Source: Paracoccus sp. (in: a-proteobacteria) (GTDB lineage: Bacteria > Pseudomonadota > Alphaproteobacteria > Rhodobacterales > Rhodobacteraceae). From it: 44,074 bases of DNA. The stretch is from positions 1 through 44,074 of the forward strand of contig NZ_JAUNPC010000015.1 of assembly GCF_030536915.1 (NCBI RefSeq), written 5' to 3'. Positions 1 through 6,597 of the stretch are shown here, one piece after another (position 1 is the first letter of the stretch; the number at the start of each line of letters is the position of its first letter). The position numbers and the translations under genes were made by a program. The notes below the pieces were generated by a model that worked only from the letters and a program-made list of their open reading frames with translations, did not search any database and was not told where the DNA came from.

Positions 1-103
1 AAAGCGTGTTGTCGAGGTCGAAGATCCAGGCGCCCACGCCTGTGAAATCCGCCTGCAGGGCATGGGCGTCGATGTCGCGCAAGGGGCGAGAGGGCCTGTC
101 CAT
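1..103 (-). CDS. HAD-family hydrolase, probably pyrimidine 5'-nucleotidase (5' end only)
   Basis: Only the first 34 codons lie in the window; the gene runs off the left edge. The frame starts at the ATG complementary to 101-103 and reads MDRPSRPLRD and onward to WIFDLDNTL at residues 26-34. DxDxT is HAD motif I, in which the first Asp is the nucleophile that forms the phospho-aspartate. An aromatic residue just before this motif and a short N-terminal tail are typical of the pyrimidine 5'-nucleotidase branch seen in Rhodobacterales. It is divergent from the GntR-type gene, with about 29 bases between the two starts, so both promoters must sit in or overlap that gap. The family call is firm; the substrate is an inference from a very short fragment. 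Confidence 0.7.
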   Translation of the reverse strand, partial: MDRPSRPLRDIDAHALQADFTGVGAWIFDLDNTL

Positions 104-132
104 GCGCCACGGCTAGCGCGGGCGGCGCGGCC

Positions 133-816
133 TTGCAATCGCCGGGGCGTCCGTCCAACTCTGCCGCGATGAAAGACGCATACAGCCTGATCCTGTCGGC
201 CATTGACGACGGCACCTACCGCCCCGGCGACCGGCTGGTCGAATCGGAACTGGCCGAACGCTTCGGCGTCAGCCGCACCCCCGTGCGCGAGGCGCTGCAG
301 CGGCTGGAAACCCAGTCGATGCTGACCCGCGACGGCCGCAGCCTGATCGTGGCCACGCTGGACCACAACCAGCTGGCCGAGCTTTACACCGTCCGCACCG
401 AGCTTGAGGCGCTGGCCGCCCGCCTCGCCGCCCGCCATGCCACGCGCGAGGAAGTGCGGGTCCTGGGCCAGATGGTCGAGGACGACCACCGCATCGTGGA
501 CGACCCGCAGGCGCTGAGCCGGGCGAACCGCCGCTTCCACCACCAGATCCACCTTGCCTCGCACAACCGCTATCTGGTGCAGCAACTCGACATCGTGCAT
601 CGGACGATGGCGCTGATGGCCCGGACCTCGCTGGCGGCCGAGGGGCGCGGGGCGCGGTCCCTGGCCGAGCATCGCGAGATCGTCGAGGCCATCGCCTCGG
701 GCGACGGGGATGCGGCGGAAAAGGCTCTGCGCAACCACATCTCGACGGCCTTCGAAACGCGGCTGATGGAATCCGCCCGCGCCTGGGCCAGCACCATCGA
801 GCAGGGGCGGAAGTGA
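133..816 (+). CDS. GntR-family transcriptional regulator, FCD subfamily
   Basis: A 227-residue DNA-binding regulator. Residues about 15-80 form the winged helix: PGDRLVESELAERFGVSR followed by TPVREALQRLE is the standard GntR helix-turn-helix. Residues about 85-210 form the all-helical FCD ligand domain; His136 (RRFHHQ), His180 (AEHREI) and His202 (RNHI) sit where FCD proteins bind a metal ion. FCD regulators usually respond to small carboxylic acids or sugars; the effector here is unknown. The start shown is TTG at 133, chosen because the PGRPSNSAA leader looks conserved in relatives as I recall them; ATG at 169 is the alternative. Neither has a good Shine-Dalgarno. The stop overlaps the GTG of the glycosylase gene (GTGA), implying translational coupling. 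Confidence 0.85.
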   Translation: MQSPGRPSNSAAMKDAYSLILSAIDDGTYRPGDRLVESELAERFGVSRTPVREALQRLETQSMLTRDGRSLIVATLDHNQLAELYTVRTELEALAARLAARHATREEVRVLGQMVEDDHRIVDDPQALSRANRRFHHQIHLASHNRYLVQQLDIVHRTMALMARTSLAAEGRGARSLAEHREIVEAIASGDGDAAEKALRNHISTAFETRLMESARAWASTIEQGRK

Positions 817-1445
817 GCGGCTTCCGCGTGATCGAGGCCGAAGGCGACATCGCCGAGGGCGCGGCGCATCTTGCCGCCACCTGTCCCGTCTGGGCGCGCG
901 TCCTGCCCGAGCTTGGCCCCCTGCCGCTGCGCCGGCGCGAAGACGGCTTCGGCGCAGTCATGTCGGCCATCGTCTCGCAGCAGATCTCGGTTGCCGCCGC
1001 CGCCTCGATCTCGGGACGGCTGGCGGCGGCGGGGCTGGACCGGGCCGAGACGATCACGGCGGCCGAGGACGCGGCGCTGCGCGGCTGCGGGCTGTCGGGG
1101 CAGAAGGTGCGCTACCTGCGGGCGCTGGCCGGGGCGGGGATCGACTTCGACGCCCTGCGGGGGATGCCCGACGAGGAGGTGATCGCGACCCTGACCGCGC
1201 TGCCCGGCATCGGTCGCTGGACCGCCGAGATGTACCTGATCTTCGCCCTCGGTCGCGCCGACGCCTTCGCGCCCGACGACCTGGCCCTGCAGGAAGCGGC
1301 GCGGATCATGTACGCCTTGCCCGAGCGCCCGCGCGGCAAGGCTCTGGCCGAGATCGCGAAGCCCTGGGCACCGTGGCGCGCGGTTGCGGCGCGGGGGCTC
1401 TGGGCCTATTACCACCACGCCAAGGGACGCGAGGGGGTGACATGA
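813..1445 (+). CDS. AlkA-type DNA-3-methyladenine glycosylase (HhH-GPD superfamily)
   Basis: A 210-residue base-excision repair glycosylase that would remove alkylated purines from DNA. The helix-hairpin-helix is LPGIGRWTAE at residues 130-139, followed by the APDD segment; the second Asp (Asp156) aligns with the catalytic Asp238 of E. coli AlkA. SAIVSQQIS at 51-59 is also typical of the family. It is shorter than E. coli AlkA (282 residues) because it lacks the N-terminal beta domain, like many bacterial AlkA2-type enzymes. The start is GTG, overlapping the regulator stop by four bases, and its own stop overlaps the hydrolase start (ATGA), so the three genes form one translationally coupled operon. 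No Ada-like regulator is visible. Confidence 0.9.
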   Translation: MSGFRVIEAEGDIAEGAAHLAATCPVWARVLPELGPLPLRRREDGFGAVMSAIVSQQISVAAAASISGRLAAAGLDRAETITAAEDAALRGCGLSGQKVRYLRALAGAGIDFDALRGMPDEEVIATLTALPGIGRWTAEMYLIFALGRADAFAPDDLALQEAARIMYALPERPRGKALAEIAKPWAPWRAVAARGLWAYYHHAKGREGVT

Positions 1446-2098
1446 CGCGCGAGTTGCAATCGGATCGCCGCGGGCCTGCGAAGGCGGGCTCGGTCATCGT
1501 CTTCCTGCACGGCTATGGCGCGGATGGCGCCGACCTGCTGGGCCTGTCCGAGCCGCTGGGCCGCTACCTGCCCGACACCGCCTTCTACGCCCCGAACGCG
1601 CCCGAGCCTTGCGTCAACAATCCCTTCGGCTTCCAGTGGTTTCCGATCCCCTGGCTGGACGGCTCGACCGAGGCGCAGGCCCGCGCCTCGATGGAGAAAT
1701 CCATCGACGACCTGAACGCTTTTCTCGACGCCGTGCTGGCGCGCGAAGGGCTGACGCCTGACCGCATGGTGGTCGTCGGCTTCTCGCAGGGGACGATGAT
1801 GGCGCTGCATGTCCTGCCGCGCCGGGCGCAGGCCGTGGCGGGGATCGTCGGCTTCTCGGGCCGCCTGCTGGCGCCGGAACTGGTGGGCGAGGTCCGGGTC
1901 CGCCCGCCGGTCCTGCTGCTGCACGGCGACCAGGACCCGATGGTGCCATTCGCCGACATGGGGCTGGCGGAACGGGCGCTGTCCGGCGCGGGCTTCGACA
2001 TCGCGACCCATGTGATGCCCGGCACCGGCCACGGCATCTCGCCCGATGGCCTGGGCGCGGCGCTGAGCTTTGTCCGCAAGGTGCTGGGCGCGCTTTAG
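1442..2098 (+). CDS. Alpha/beta hydrolase, phospholipase/carboxylesterase family
   Basis: A 218-residue serine esterase of the carboxylesterase/thioesterase type (E. coli YpfH-like). The triad is visible: Ser115 in the nucleophile elbow GFSQG, Asp165 in HGDQDPMVP, and His197 in GTGHGIS. The oxyanion-hole strand is VFLHGYGADG near residues 20-29. There is no signal peptide, so it is expected in the cytosol. ATG at 1442 is chosen because it gives a four-base overlap with the glycosylase stop and starts just before the first beta strand; an in-frame start 69 bases upstream would lie wholly inside the glycosylase gene. The natural substrate is unknown. Its pairing with the glycosylase may be mere operon sharing. 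Confidence 0.88.
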   Translation: MTRELQSDRRGPAKAGSVIVFLHGYGADGADLLGLSEPLGRYLPDTAFYAPNAPEPCVNNPFGFQWFPIPWLDGSTEAQARASMEKSIDDLNAFLDAVLAREGLTPDRMVVVGFSQGTMMALHVLPRRAQAVAGIVGFSGRLLAPELVGEVRVRPPVLLLHGDQDPMVPFADMGLAERALSGAGFDIATHVMPGTGHGISPDGLGAALSFVRKVLGAL

Positions 2099-2191
2099 AA
2101 TCTGCGGCGTTGCCAAACGGTCACGTTGCCGTCATGCCGCGTTTACCTGCTTCCCCGATACCCCGCCACATGTAGAGCCTTGTCATGGTCG

Positions 2192-2215
2192 CGCCGCCCA
2201 ATATAGTCGGCGGCG
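2192..2215 (+). other. Hairpin in the leader of the HNH gene
   Basis: CGCCGCC (2192-2198) and GGCGGCG (2209-2215) form a perfect 7-bp stem with a 10-base AT-rich loop, ending about 31 bases before the HNH start codon. It has no T-run, so it is not a classical terminator for the preceding hydrolase gene; it could be a weak terminator or a leader structure. No function is assigned. Confidence 0.4.
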
Positions 2216-2246
2216 AGTCCTGAGGCGTGATGGCGGGGACAACCGG

Positions 2247-2849
2247 ATGCTTGACGACCCACATGTCGACGCCGACTTCCGCACCCAGTTCGTGCGCGAC
2301 CCCGCGTCGTTGCGGCGGAACCCGGCACTGGTCCTGAACGCGGACTATCGGCCGCTCAGCTATTATCCCCTGTCGCTGTGGCCCTGGCAGGAGACCATCA
2401 AGGCGGTGTTCCTGGACCGCGTGACGATCCTTGCCGAATACGAGGAGGTCGTGCGGAGCCAGAGGGAGGCGATACGCATCCCCTCGGTCGTGGTGCTGAG
2501 GGATTATGTCAGACCCAGGAAGCGCGTGGCATTCACGCGCTTCAATCTTTTCATGCGGGACGGATTCTGCTGCCAGTATTGCGGATCAAGGGGCGACCTG
2601 ACCTTTGACCACGTGGTGCCCCGGTCGCGCGGCGGCGTCACAAGCTGGGAAAACGTGGTCGCCGCCTGTTCGCCCTGCAACCTGCGGAAAGCGAACAAGA
2701 GCCTGCGGGCCTCGGGGCTGCGGCTGGCACGCGCCCCCCGCCGCCCCAGTTCCGAGGAAATGCACGCCATGGGCCGGCGCTTTCCGCCGAACCACCTGCA
2801 TGTGAGCTGGATGGACTATCTCTACTGGGACGCCGAACTGGAAAGCTGA
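2247..2849 (+). CDS. HNH endonuclease-domain protein
   Basis: A 200-residue protein with an HNH (beta-beta-alpha-metal) nuclease fold. Two zinc-knuckle pairs frame the fold: CQYC at 109-112 and CSPC at 141-144. The catalytic segment is TFDHVVPRSRGGVTSWEN (residues 119-136), with DH at 121-122 and Asn136. The N-terminal part (ALVLNADYRPLSYYPLS) is the conserved region of a stand-alone HNH family found throughout Rhodobacterales and other alphaproteobacteria, whose biological role I do not know. Start ATG at 2247 is chosen because homologues as I recall them begin just before the FRTQFVRDP segment; the open frame extends upstream without such support. It is not next to restriction, phage or toxin genes. 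It converges on the small membrane protein gene, with three bases between stops. Confidence 0.85.
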   Translation: MLDDPHVDADFRTQFVRDPASLRRNPALVLNADYRPLSYYPLSLWPWQETIKAVFLDRVTILAEYEEVVRSQREAIRIPSVVVLRDYVRPRKRVAFTRFNLFMRDGFCCQYCGSRGDLTFDHVVPRSRGGVTSWENVVAACSPCNLRKANKSLRASGLRLARAPRRPSSEEMHAMGRRFPPNHLHVSWMDYLYWDAELES

Positions 2850-2852
2850 GGC

Positions 2853-3038
2853 TCAGGCGTCGGGCGTGTGGCGCGGCCCGTTGCCGATGCGCGCCGACAG
2901 ATGCGCGACCGCCGCGGCGATCACCGTGCCAAGCGCCAGCACCTGCAGGGGAATCCCCAGCGACACGGCCACGACCAGCGTGACGCCCGCCGCCACGATC
3001 ACGGCCAGGACCAGCATCAGGAAATGGGGCAGGGGCAT
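2853..3038 (-). CDS. Small two-helix membrane protein, function unknown
   Basis: A 61-residue peptide. Residues about 5-28 and 31-48 form two hydrophobic helices (LVLAVIVAAGVTLVVAV; LQVLALGTVIAAAVAHL) with a short polar C-terminal tail, so it should be an inner-membrane protein. The start at 3038 is picked because AAGGAG sits six bases upstream, an ideal Shine-Dalgarno; the in-frame ATG at 3053 lies upstream of that site. No family is recognised. It is divergent from the radical SAM gene and shares the 120-base intergenic region that holds a GTTC-N7-GTTC candidate LexA site, so it could be damage-inducible; that is inference. Confidence 0.65.
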   Translation of the reverse strand: MPLPHFLMLVLAVIVAAGVTLVVAVSLGIPLQVLALGTVIAAAVAHLSARIGNGPRHTPDA

Positions 3039-3131
3039 CGCTTTCTCCTTCATGGCCTGAATATGTGGCGCGCTGCCTGAAATGGAAAGCCGCGAATGGC
3101 GCGAAATGTTCCCATGCGCAGGCTTGCCAAT

Positions 3132-3146
3132 GTTCCTGTTGTGTTC
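3132..3146 (+). promoter_or_regulatory. Candidate LexA (SOS) operator, GTTC-N7-GTTC
   Basis: GTTC at 3132-3135 and GTTC at 3143-3146 are separated by exactly seven bases (GTTCCTGTTGTGTTC), the direct-repeat operator described for LexA in Rhodobacter and other alphaproteobacteria. The same arrangement occurs upstream of recA in this window. The site is 12 bases before the ATG of the radical SAM gene and about 93 bases from the divergent small membrane protein start. With eight fixed positions, about one match per 44 kb on both strands is expected by chance, so position, not sequence alone, is the support. Confidence 0.5.
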
Positions 3147-3158
3147 CAGTCTTGGCCC

Positions 3159-4238
3159 ATGCTGCCGCCCCGCAACCCGGACGAGATCCTCAAGGCCCGT
3201 GGCGCCGCGCATCGCCCCGCCCCGCGGTTCGAGCCATACCAGCTTGTGCATGAGGATGACGGCTGGGCCGCGCCCCCCGACGAAAACCTGCTGCGGACCG
3301 AGATCACGACCGAGGCGCCGCGCCGGATCATCACCCGCAACGATTCGCCCGACGTGCCCTTTGACCGCTCGGTGAACCCGTACCGGGGCTGCGAGCATGG
3401 CTGCATCTACTGCTTCGCCCGGCCCACCCACGCTTGGCTGGGCCTGTCGCCGGGCCTCGACTTCGAAACCCGCATCGTCGCCAAGCCGGATGCGCCGAGG
3501 CTGCTGGAAGCCGAGATCGCCCGCCCCGGCTATGCCGTGGCCCCCATCGCCTTCGGCACCAACACCGACCCCTACCAGCCGGCAGAGGCGGGTCTGGGGA
3601 TCATGCGCGGCTGCCTGCAGGTGCTGCATGACTGGAACCACCCGCTCAGCATCGTGACGCGGGGGCGAGGGGTCCTGCGCGACCTCGACCTGATCGGGGC
3701 GATGGCGACCCGGGGGCAGGTCTTCGTCGGCATCTCGCTGACCACGCTGGACGCGGCATTGGCAAGGGCGATGGAGCCGCGCGCCCCCGCCCCCGCGACC
3801 CGGCTGAGGATGATCCGCGCGCTGGCGGATGCGGGCGTCCGCGTCCGCGTCATGCTGTCCCCCATGATCCCCGCGTTGACGGACCACGAGATCGAATCGC
3901 TTCTTGCCGCGGCGCGGGCTGCGGGCGCGGCCACCGCCAGCATGATCCCGATCCGCCTGCCGCTTGAGGTGGCGCCGCTCTTCCGCGACTGGCTGAACCG
4001 CCACCATCCGGGGCGCGCCGTCCATGTCATGTCCCGCATCCGGGCAATGCGCGGCGGACGCGACAACGATCCCCGCTTCGGCCACCGGATGCGGGGCGAA
4101 GGACCCGAAGCCGAGCTGATGCACCAGCGTTTCCGCGTTGCCCGCAAACGCCTGGGCTATGACGGCGAAAGCCCTCCTCTCGATTGCAGCCGCTTTGCCC
4201 CGCCGCCGCGCCCCGGCGACCAGCTTGCGCTGTTCTGA
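3159..4238 (+). CDS. PA0069-family radical SAM protein (spore photoproduct lyase-like)
   Basis: A 359-residue radical SAM protein. Cys78, Cys82 and Cys85 in RGCEHGCIYC form the CX3CX2C motif that binds the 4Fe-4S cluster and S-adenosylmethionine. The flanking NPYRG and FARPTHAWLGL, together with FGTNTDPYQP, are hallmarks of the PA0069 family, related in its core to spore photoproduct lyase. The reaction of this family is not established to my knowledge. The start is taken at ATG 3159: the frame is open upstream, but a candidate LexA operator overlaps it there, and homologues begin with a short tail before ARGAAHRPAPRFEP. No Shine-Dalgarno is evident at 3159. A DNA-repair or damage-response role is plausible only if the SOS site is real. 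Confidence 0.85.
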   Translation: MLPPRNPDEILKARGAAHRPAPRFEPYQLVHEDDGWAAPPDENLLRTEITTEAPRRIITRNDSPDVPFDRSVNPYRGCEHGCIYCFARPTHAWLGLSPGLDFETRIVAKPDAPRLLEAEIARPGYAVAPIAFGTNTDPYQPAEAGLGIMRGCLQVLHDWNHPLSIVTRGRGVLRDLDLIGAMATRGQVFVGISLTTLDAALARAMEPRAPAPATRLRMIRALADAGVRVRVMLSPMIPALTDHEIESLLAAARAAGAATASMIPIRLPLEVAPLFRDWLNRHHPGRAVHVMSRIRAMRGGRDNDPRFGHRMRGEGPEAELMHQRFRVARKRLGYDGESPPLDCSRFAPPPRPGDQLALF

Positions 4239-4259
4239 CAGTCAGGGCAGGCTGAAGCC

Positions 4260-4619
4260 ATGACGGTGATCTGGCACAATCCGAACTGTTCGACCTCGCG
4301 CAAGGTGCTGGCCGCGCTGCGCGAAAGCGGCGACGACCCCGAGGTGATCGAGTACCTCAAGACCCCGCCCGACCGCGAGACGATCCGGCAATGGACAGCT
4401 GACGCCGGGCTGACGGTCCGGCAGGCGCTGCGGCAGCGAAACACCCCCTATCACGACCTTGGCCTGGGCGATCCCGAACTGACCGACGACCAGCTTCTCG
4501 ATTCGATCGTGGCGCATCCGATCCTGCTGGAGCGCCCCTTCGTGCGGACATCGCTCGGCACCCGCCTCTGCCGCCCGCCCGAGCGCGTCTTCGAGATCAT
4601 GGCGAACCCGCCTGCCTGA
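4260..4619 (+). CDS. arsC: Arsenate reductase, glutaredoxin-dependent ArsC family
   Basis: A 119-residue thioredoxin-fold protein. NPNCSTSR (residues 7-14) carries the catalytic Cys10, equivalent to Cys12 of E. coli ArsC. Arg58, Arg92 and Arg105 (in RPFVRTSLGTRLCRP) align with the E. coli oxyanion-binding Arg60, Arg94 and Arg107, so the full active site is present. It would reduce arsenate to arsenite with glutathione and glutaredoxin. The E. coli protein is about 20 residues longer at the C terminus. No arsR, arsB or acr3 gene is adjacent, so this is an orphan; many such orphans are annotated ArsC/YffB-like and their role in resistance is unproven. It converges on trpS across a repeat-containing intergenic region. 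Confidence 0.85.
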   Translation: MTVIWHNPNCSTSRKVLAALRESGDDPEVIEYLKTPPDRETIRQWTADAGLTVRQALRQRNTPYHDLGLGDPELTDDQLLDSIVAHPILLERPFVRTSLGTRLCRPPERVFEIMANPPA

Positions 4620-4638
4620 TACCAGCCTCGCCGCGCAG

Positions 4639-4668
4639 GCTCGTTCTTCTTCGCTCAAATATCGCGGG
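4639..4668 (+). repeat. Intergenic repeat, copy 1 (CTTCTTCGCTCAAATATC core)
   Basis: This 30-base segment matches 6521-6550 at 28 of 30 positions, in the same orientation. Both copies lie between convergent gene pairs and are followed at once by GC-rich dyads. I associate similar CTTC-GCTCAAATATCC strings with intergenic repeats of Rhodobacteraceae, from memory only. It is likely part of a bidirectional 3'-end element. Confidence 0.7.
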
Positions 4669-4671
4669 GGA

Positions 4672-4702
4672 GCCGCAGAATGCGGCGGGGGCGGCAGCCC
4701 CC
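4672..4702. terminator. Two stacked hairpins between arsC and trpS, probable bidirectional terminator
   Basis: GCCGC-AGAAT-GCGGC occupies 4672-4686 and GGGGGC-GGCA-GCCCCC occupies 4687-4702. Both stems are perfect, and the second ends five bases from the trpS stop codon. They follow repeat copy 1 directly. There is no long T-run, so termination may need Rho or rely on stem strength. Confidence 0.5.
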
Positions 4703-4706
4703 ATGC

Positions 4707-5726
4707 TCACCGCGCCGCCGGGATCATCCCCATGATCCCGCGCGCTTCCGCCACGATGGGCGAGGCGATGGCATCGGCCTTCTCGGCGCCTGCCAGCAGG
4801 ATGCGGTCGATCTCGGCGGGATCGCCCATCAACTCGTTCATCCGCCGGGTGATCGGCGCCAGCACCGACACGGCGAGGTCGGCCAGCGCCGGCTTGAAGG
4901 CGCCGAAGCCCTGGCCCTCGAACCGCGCCAGCACCGCCTCCGGCGTCTCGCCCGAAAGTGCTGCGTGGATGTTGACGAGGTTCCTTGCCTCGGGCCGGTC
5001 CTTCAGCCCCTCCATGGAACTCGGCAGCGGCTCGGCATCGGTCCTTGCCTTGCGGATCTTCTGGGCGATGGCGTCGGCGTCGTCGGTCAGGTTGATGCGG
5101 CTGGCGTCCGAAGGGTCGGACTTGGACATCTTCTTCGTCCCGTCCCGCAGGGACATGACGCGGGTGGCCGCACCCTCGATCACCGGCTCGGGCGCGGGGA
5201 AGAAGTCGGTGCCGTAGTCGTGGTTGAACTTGGCCGCGATGTCGCGGGTCAGTTCCACGTGCTGCTTCTGGTCCTCGCCCACCGGCACATGGGTCGCCTG
5301 ATAGGCGAGGATGTCGGCCGCCATCAGCGCGGGATAGGCGTAAAGGCCAAGGCTGACCGCCTCGGCGTTCTTGCCCGCCTTGTCCTTGAACTGGGTCATG
5401 CGGTTCATCCAGCCCAGCCGGGCCACGCAGGACAGCATCCAGCCCAGTTCCGCATGGGCGGGAACGTGGCTTTGCACGAACAGGACCGATTGCGCGGGGT
5501 CGATGCCCGAGGCCAGGAAGGCCGCCGCCGCCTCGCGCGTCTGCTGGCGCAGCCGCTCGGGTTCCTGCCAGACGGTGATCGCATGCAGGTCGACGAGGCA
5601 ATAGACCGTCTCGACCTGCCCCTGCTTTTCGGCAAAGCGGCGGAGCGCGCCGAGATAGTTGCCCAGTGTCAGGCCGCCCGACGGCTGGATGCCAGAAAAG
5701 ATGCGCGGAGTGTGAACGCGTGCCAT
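4707..5726 (-). CDS. trpS: Tryptophanyl-tRNA synthetase
   Basis: A 339-residue class I aminoacyl-tRNA synthetase that charges tRNA-Trp. The HIGH-like signature is [13 protein letters not shown] near residue 16 and the KMSKS loop is KKMSKSDPS near residue 200. [15 protein letters not shown] is the conserved middle segment of bacterial TrpS. The length matches the usual 330-340 residues. The start at 5726 ([14 protein letters not shown]) begins just before the first strand of the Rossmann fold; a start 60 bases upstream would add an unsupported tail. It is divergent from the rhomboid-like gene (80 bases between starts) and converges on arsC. The Shine-Dalgarno is weak (AGCAGG). No attenuator is visible. 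Confidence 0.97.
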   Translation of the reverse strand: MARVHTPRIFSGIQPSGGLTLGNYLGALRRFAEKQGQVETVYCLVDLHAITVWQEPERLRQQTREAAAAFLASGIDPAQSVLFVQSHVPAHAELGWMLSCVARLGWMNRMTQFKDKAGKNAEAVSLGLYAYPALMAADILAYQATHVPVGEDQKQHVELTRDIAAKFNHDYGTDFFPAPEPVIEGAATRVMSLRDGTKKMSKSDPSDASRINLTDDADAIAQKIRKARTDAEPLPSSMEGLKDRPEARNLVNIHAALSGETPEAVLARFEGQGFGAFKPALADLAVSVLAPITRRMNELMGDPAEIDRILLAGAEKADAIASPIVAEARGIMGMIPAAR

Positions 5727-5806
5727 GCTGCTGCCTGCTGGAAAATCCGTCGGCGCCGGGATACCCCTTGCCCCTGACAGGCGCAACCGCGCCGGAAAGG
5801 ACCGCG

Positions 5807-6517
5807 ATGCGCGTCGGAATGAACGAAAGCCCCGTCAACAGCCTGCCCGCCGTGCTGTGGATGCTCGCGCTGCCCATCATCGCCGCCGAGGCGTATTTCG
5901 GCCTGGGCCGCCTGGGCTTTCTTGCGGGCGGCGTCAACGCGGGCCGGGCCGCGCGAGGGATCACCATCGAGCGCACCGCCTTCGCGCCCGAGTTCCTGGT
6001 CCGCGCCTTCGACCGCTCCTCGGTGGCGGGGGCCGAGCTTTACCGGCTGATCACCTATCCCTTCGTCCATTACTCGCTGACCCACGCGCTGTTCGTTCTC
6101 GTGTTCCTGCTGGCGTTGGGGAACATGGTGGCGCGATCCTTCCGCCCCTGGGCGGTGGTGGCGCTGTTCTTCGCCTCGGCCATCGGCGGCGCGGCGGTCT
6201 ATTCGGTTGCCGCGGGGCTGCTGCCGCTGTTCCACTTCGACCCGCTGGTGGGGGGCTACGCTCCGGTCTACGGCCTGCTGGGCGCCTTCACCTTCCTTTT
6301 GTGGACCCGGCTGGGTCAGGAAAATGCCAACCAGCTTCGCGCCTTCACGCTGATCGGGGTGCTGCTGCTGTTCCAGCTTGTGTTCGGCATCGCCTTCGGC
6401 GGCGCGGGCAAGAACTGGATCGCCGAGGTTTCGGGCTTCGTGATCGGCTTCGGGCTGTCCTTTGTGCTGATCCCCGGCGGTCTCGGCCGCGTGCGCCGAC
6501 GCATCCGGCAACGCTAG
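5807..6517 (+). CDS. Rhomboid-like membrane protein lacking the catalytic dyad
   Basis: A 236-residue protein with about six hydrophobic helices and the rhomboid layout: [20 protein letters not shown] at 81-100 carries the His88/His93 pattern of rhomboid helix 2. The position of the GxSG nucleophile is occupied by PVYG at 153-156, so the serine is a tyrosine, and the catalytic His of helix 6 (normally AH..GF..G) reads AEVSGFVIG at 206-214, with Glu207. It is therefore predicted to be an inactive, iRhom-like protein rather than a protease. Similar Ser-less members occur in other Rhodobacterales as I recall. ATG 5807 is preceded by GGAAAGGA at good spacing. It converges on murJ. Confidence 0.78.
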   Translation: MRVGMNESPVNSLPAVLWMLALPIIAAEAYFGLGRLGFLAGGVNAGRAARGITIERTAFAPEFLVRAFDRSSVAGAELYRLITYPFVHYSLTHALFVLVFLLALGNMVARSFRPWAVVALFFASAIGGAAVYSVAAGLLPLFHFDPLVGGYAPVYGLLGAFTFLLWTRLGQENANQLRAFTLIGVLLLFQLVFGIAFGGAGKNWIAEVSGFVIGFGLSFVLIPGGLGRVRRRIRQR

Positions 6518-6520
6518 GCC

Positions 6521-6550
6521 GCTCGTTCTTCTTCGCTCAAGTATCCCGGG
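6521..6550 (+). repeat. Intergenic repeat, copy 2 (CTTCTTCGCTCAAGTATC core)
   Basis: Second copy of the 30-base repeat at 4639-4668, with two differences (A to G and G to C). It starts four bases after the rhomboid-like gene stop and lies between that gene and the convergent murJ. Copy 1 has the same orientation and the same kind of location. Confidence 0.7.
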
Positions 6551-6580
6551 ATCGTCGTATACGACGATGGGGCCGGCCCC
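6551..6580. terminator. Perfect 18-bp palindrome plus 12-bp palindrome, probable bidirectional terminator
   Basis: ATCGTCGTATACGACGAT at 6551-6568 is its own reverse complement, and GGGGCCGGCCCC at 6569-6580 is a second perfect palindrome abutting it. They directly follow repeat copy 2 and lie 17 bases from the murJ stop. As RNA each half could form a hairpin from either strand, which suits a convergent pair. The 18-mer could alternatively be a protein-binding dyad. Confidence 0.5.
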
Positions 6581-6597
6581 CGGTCCGGCGCCGATCC

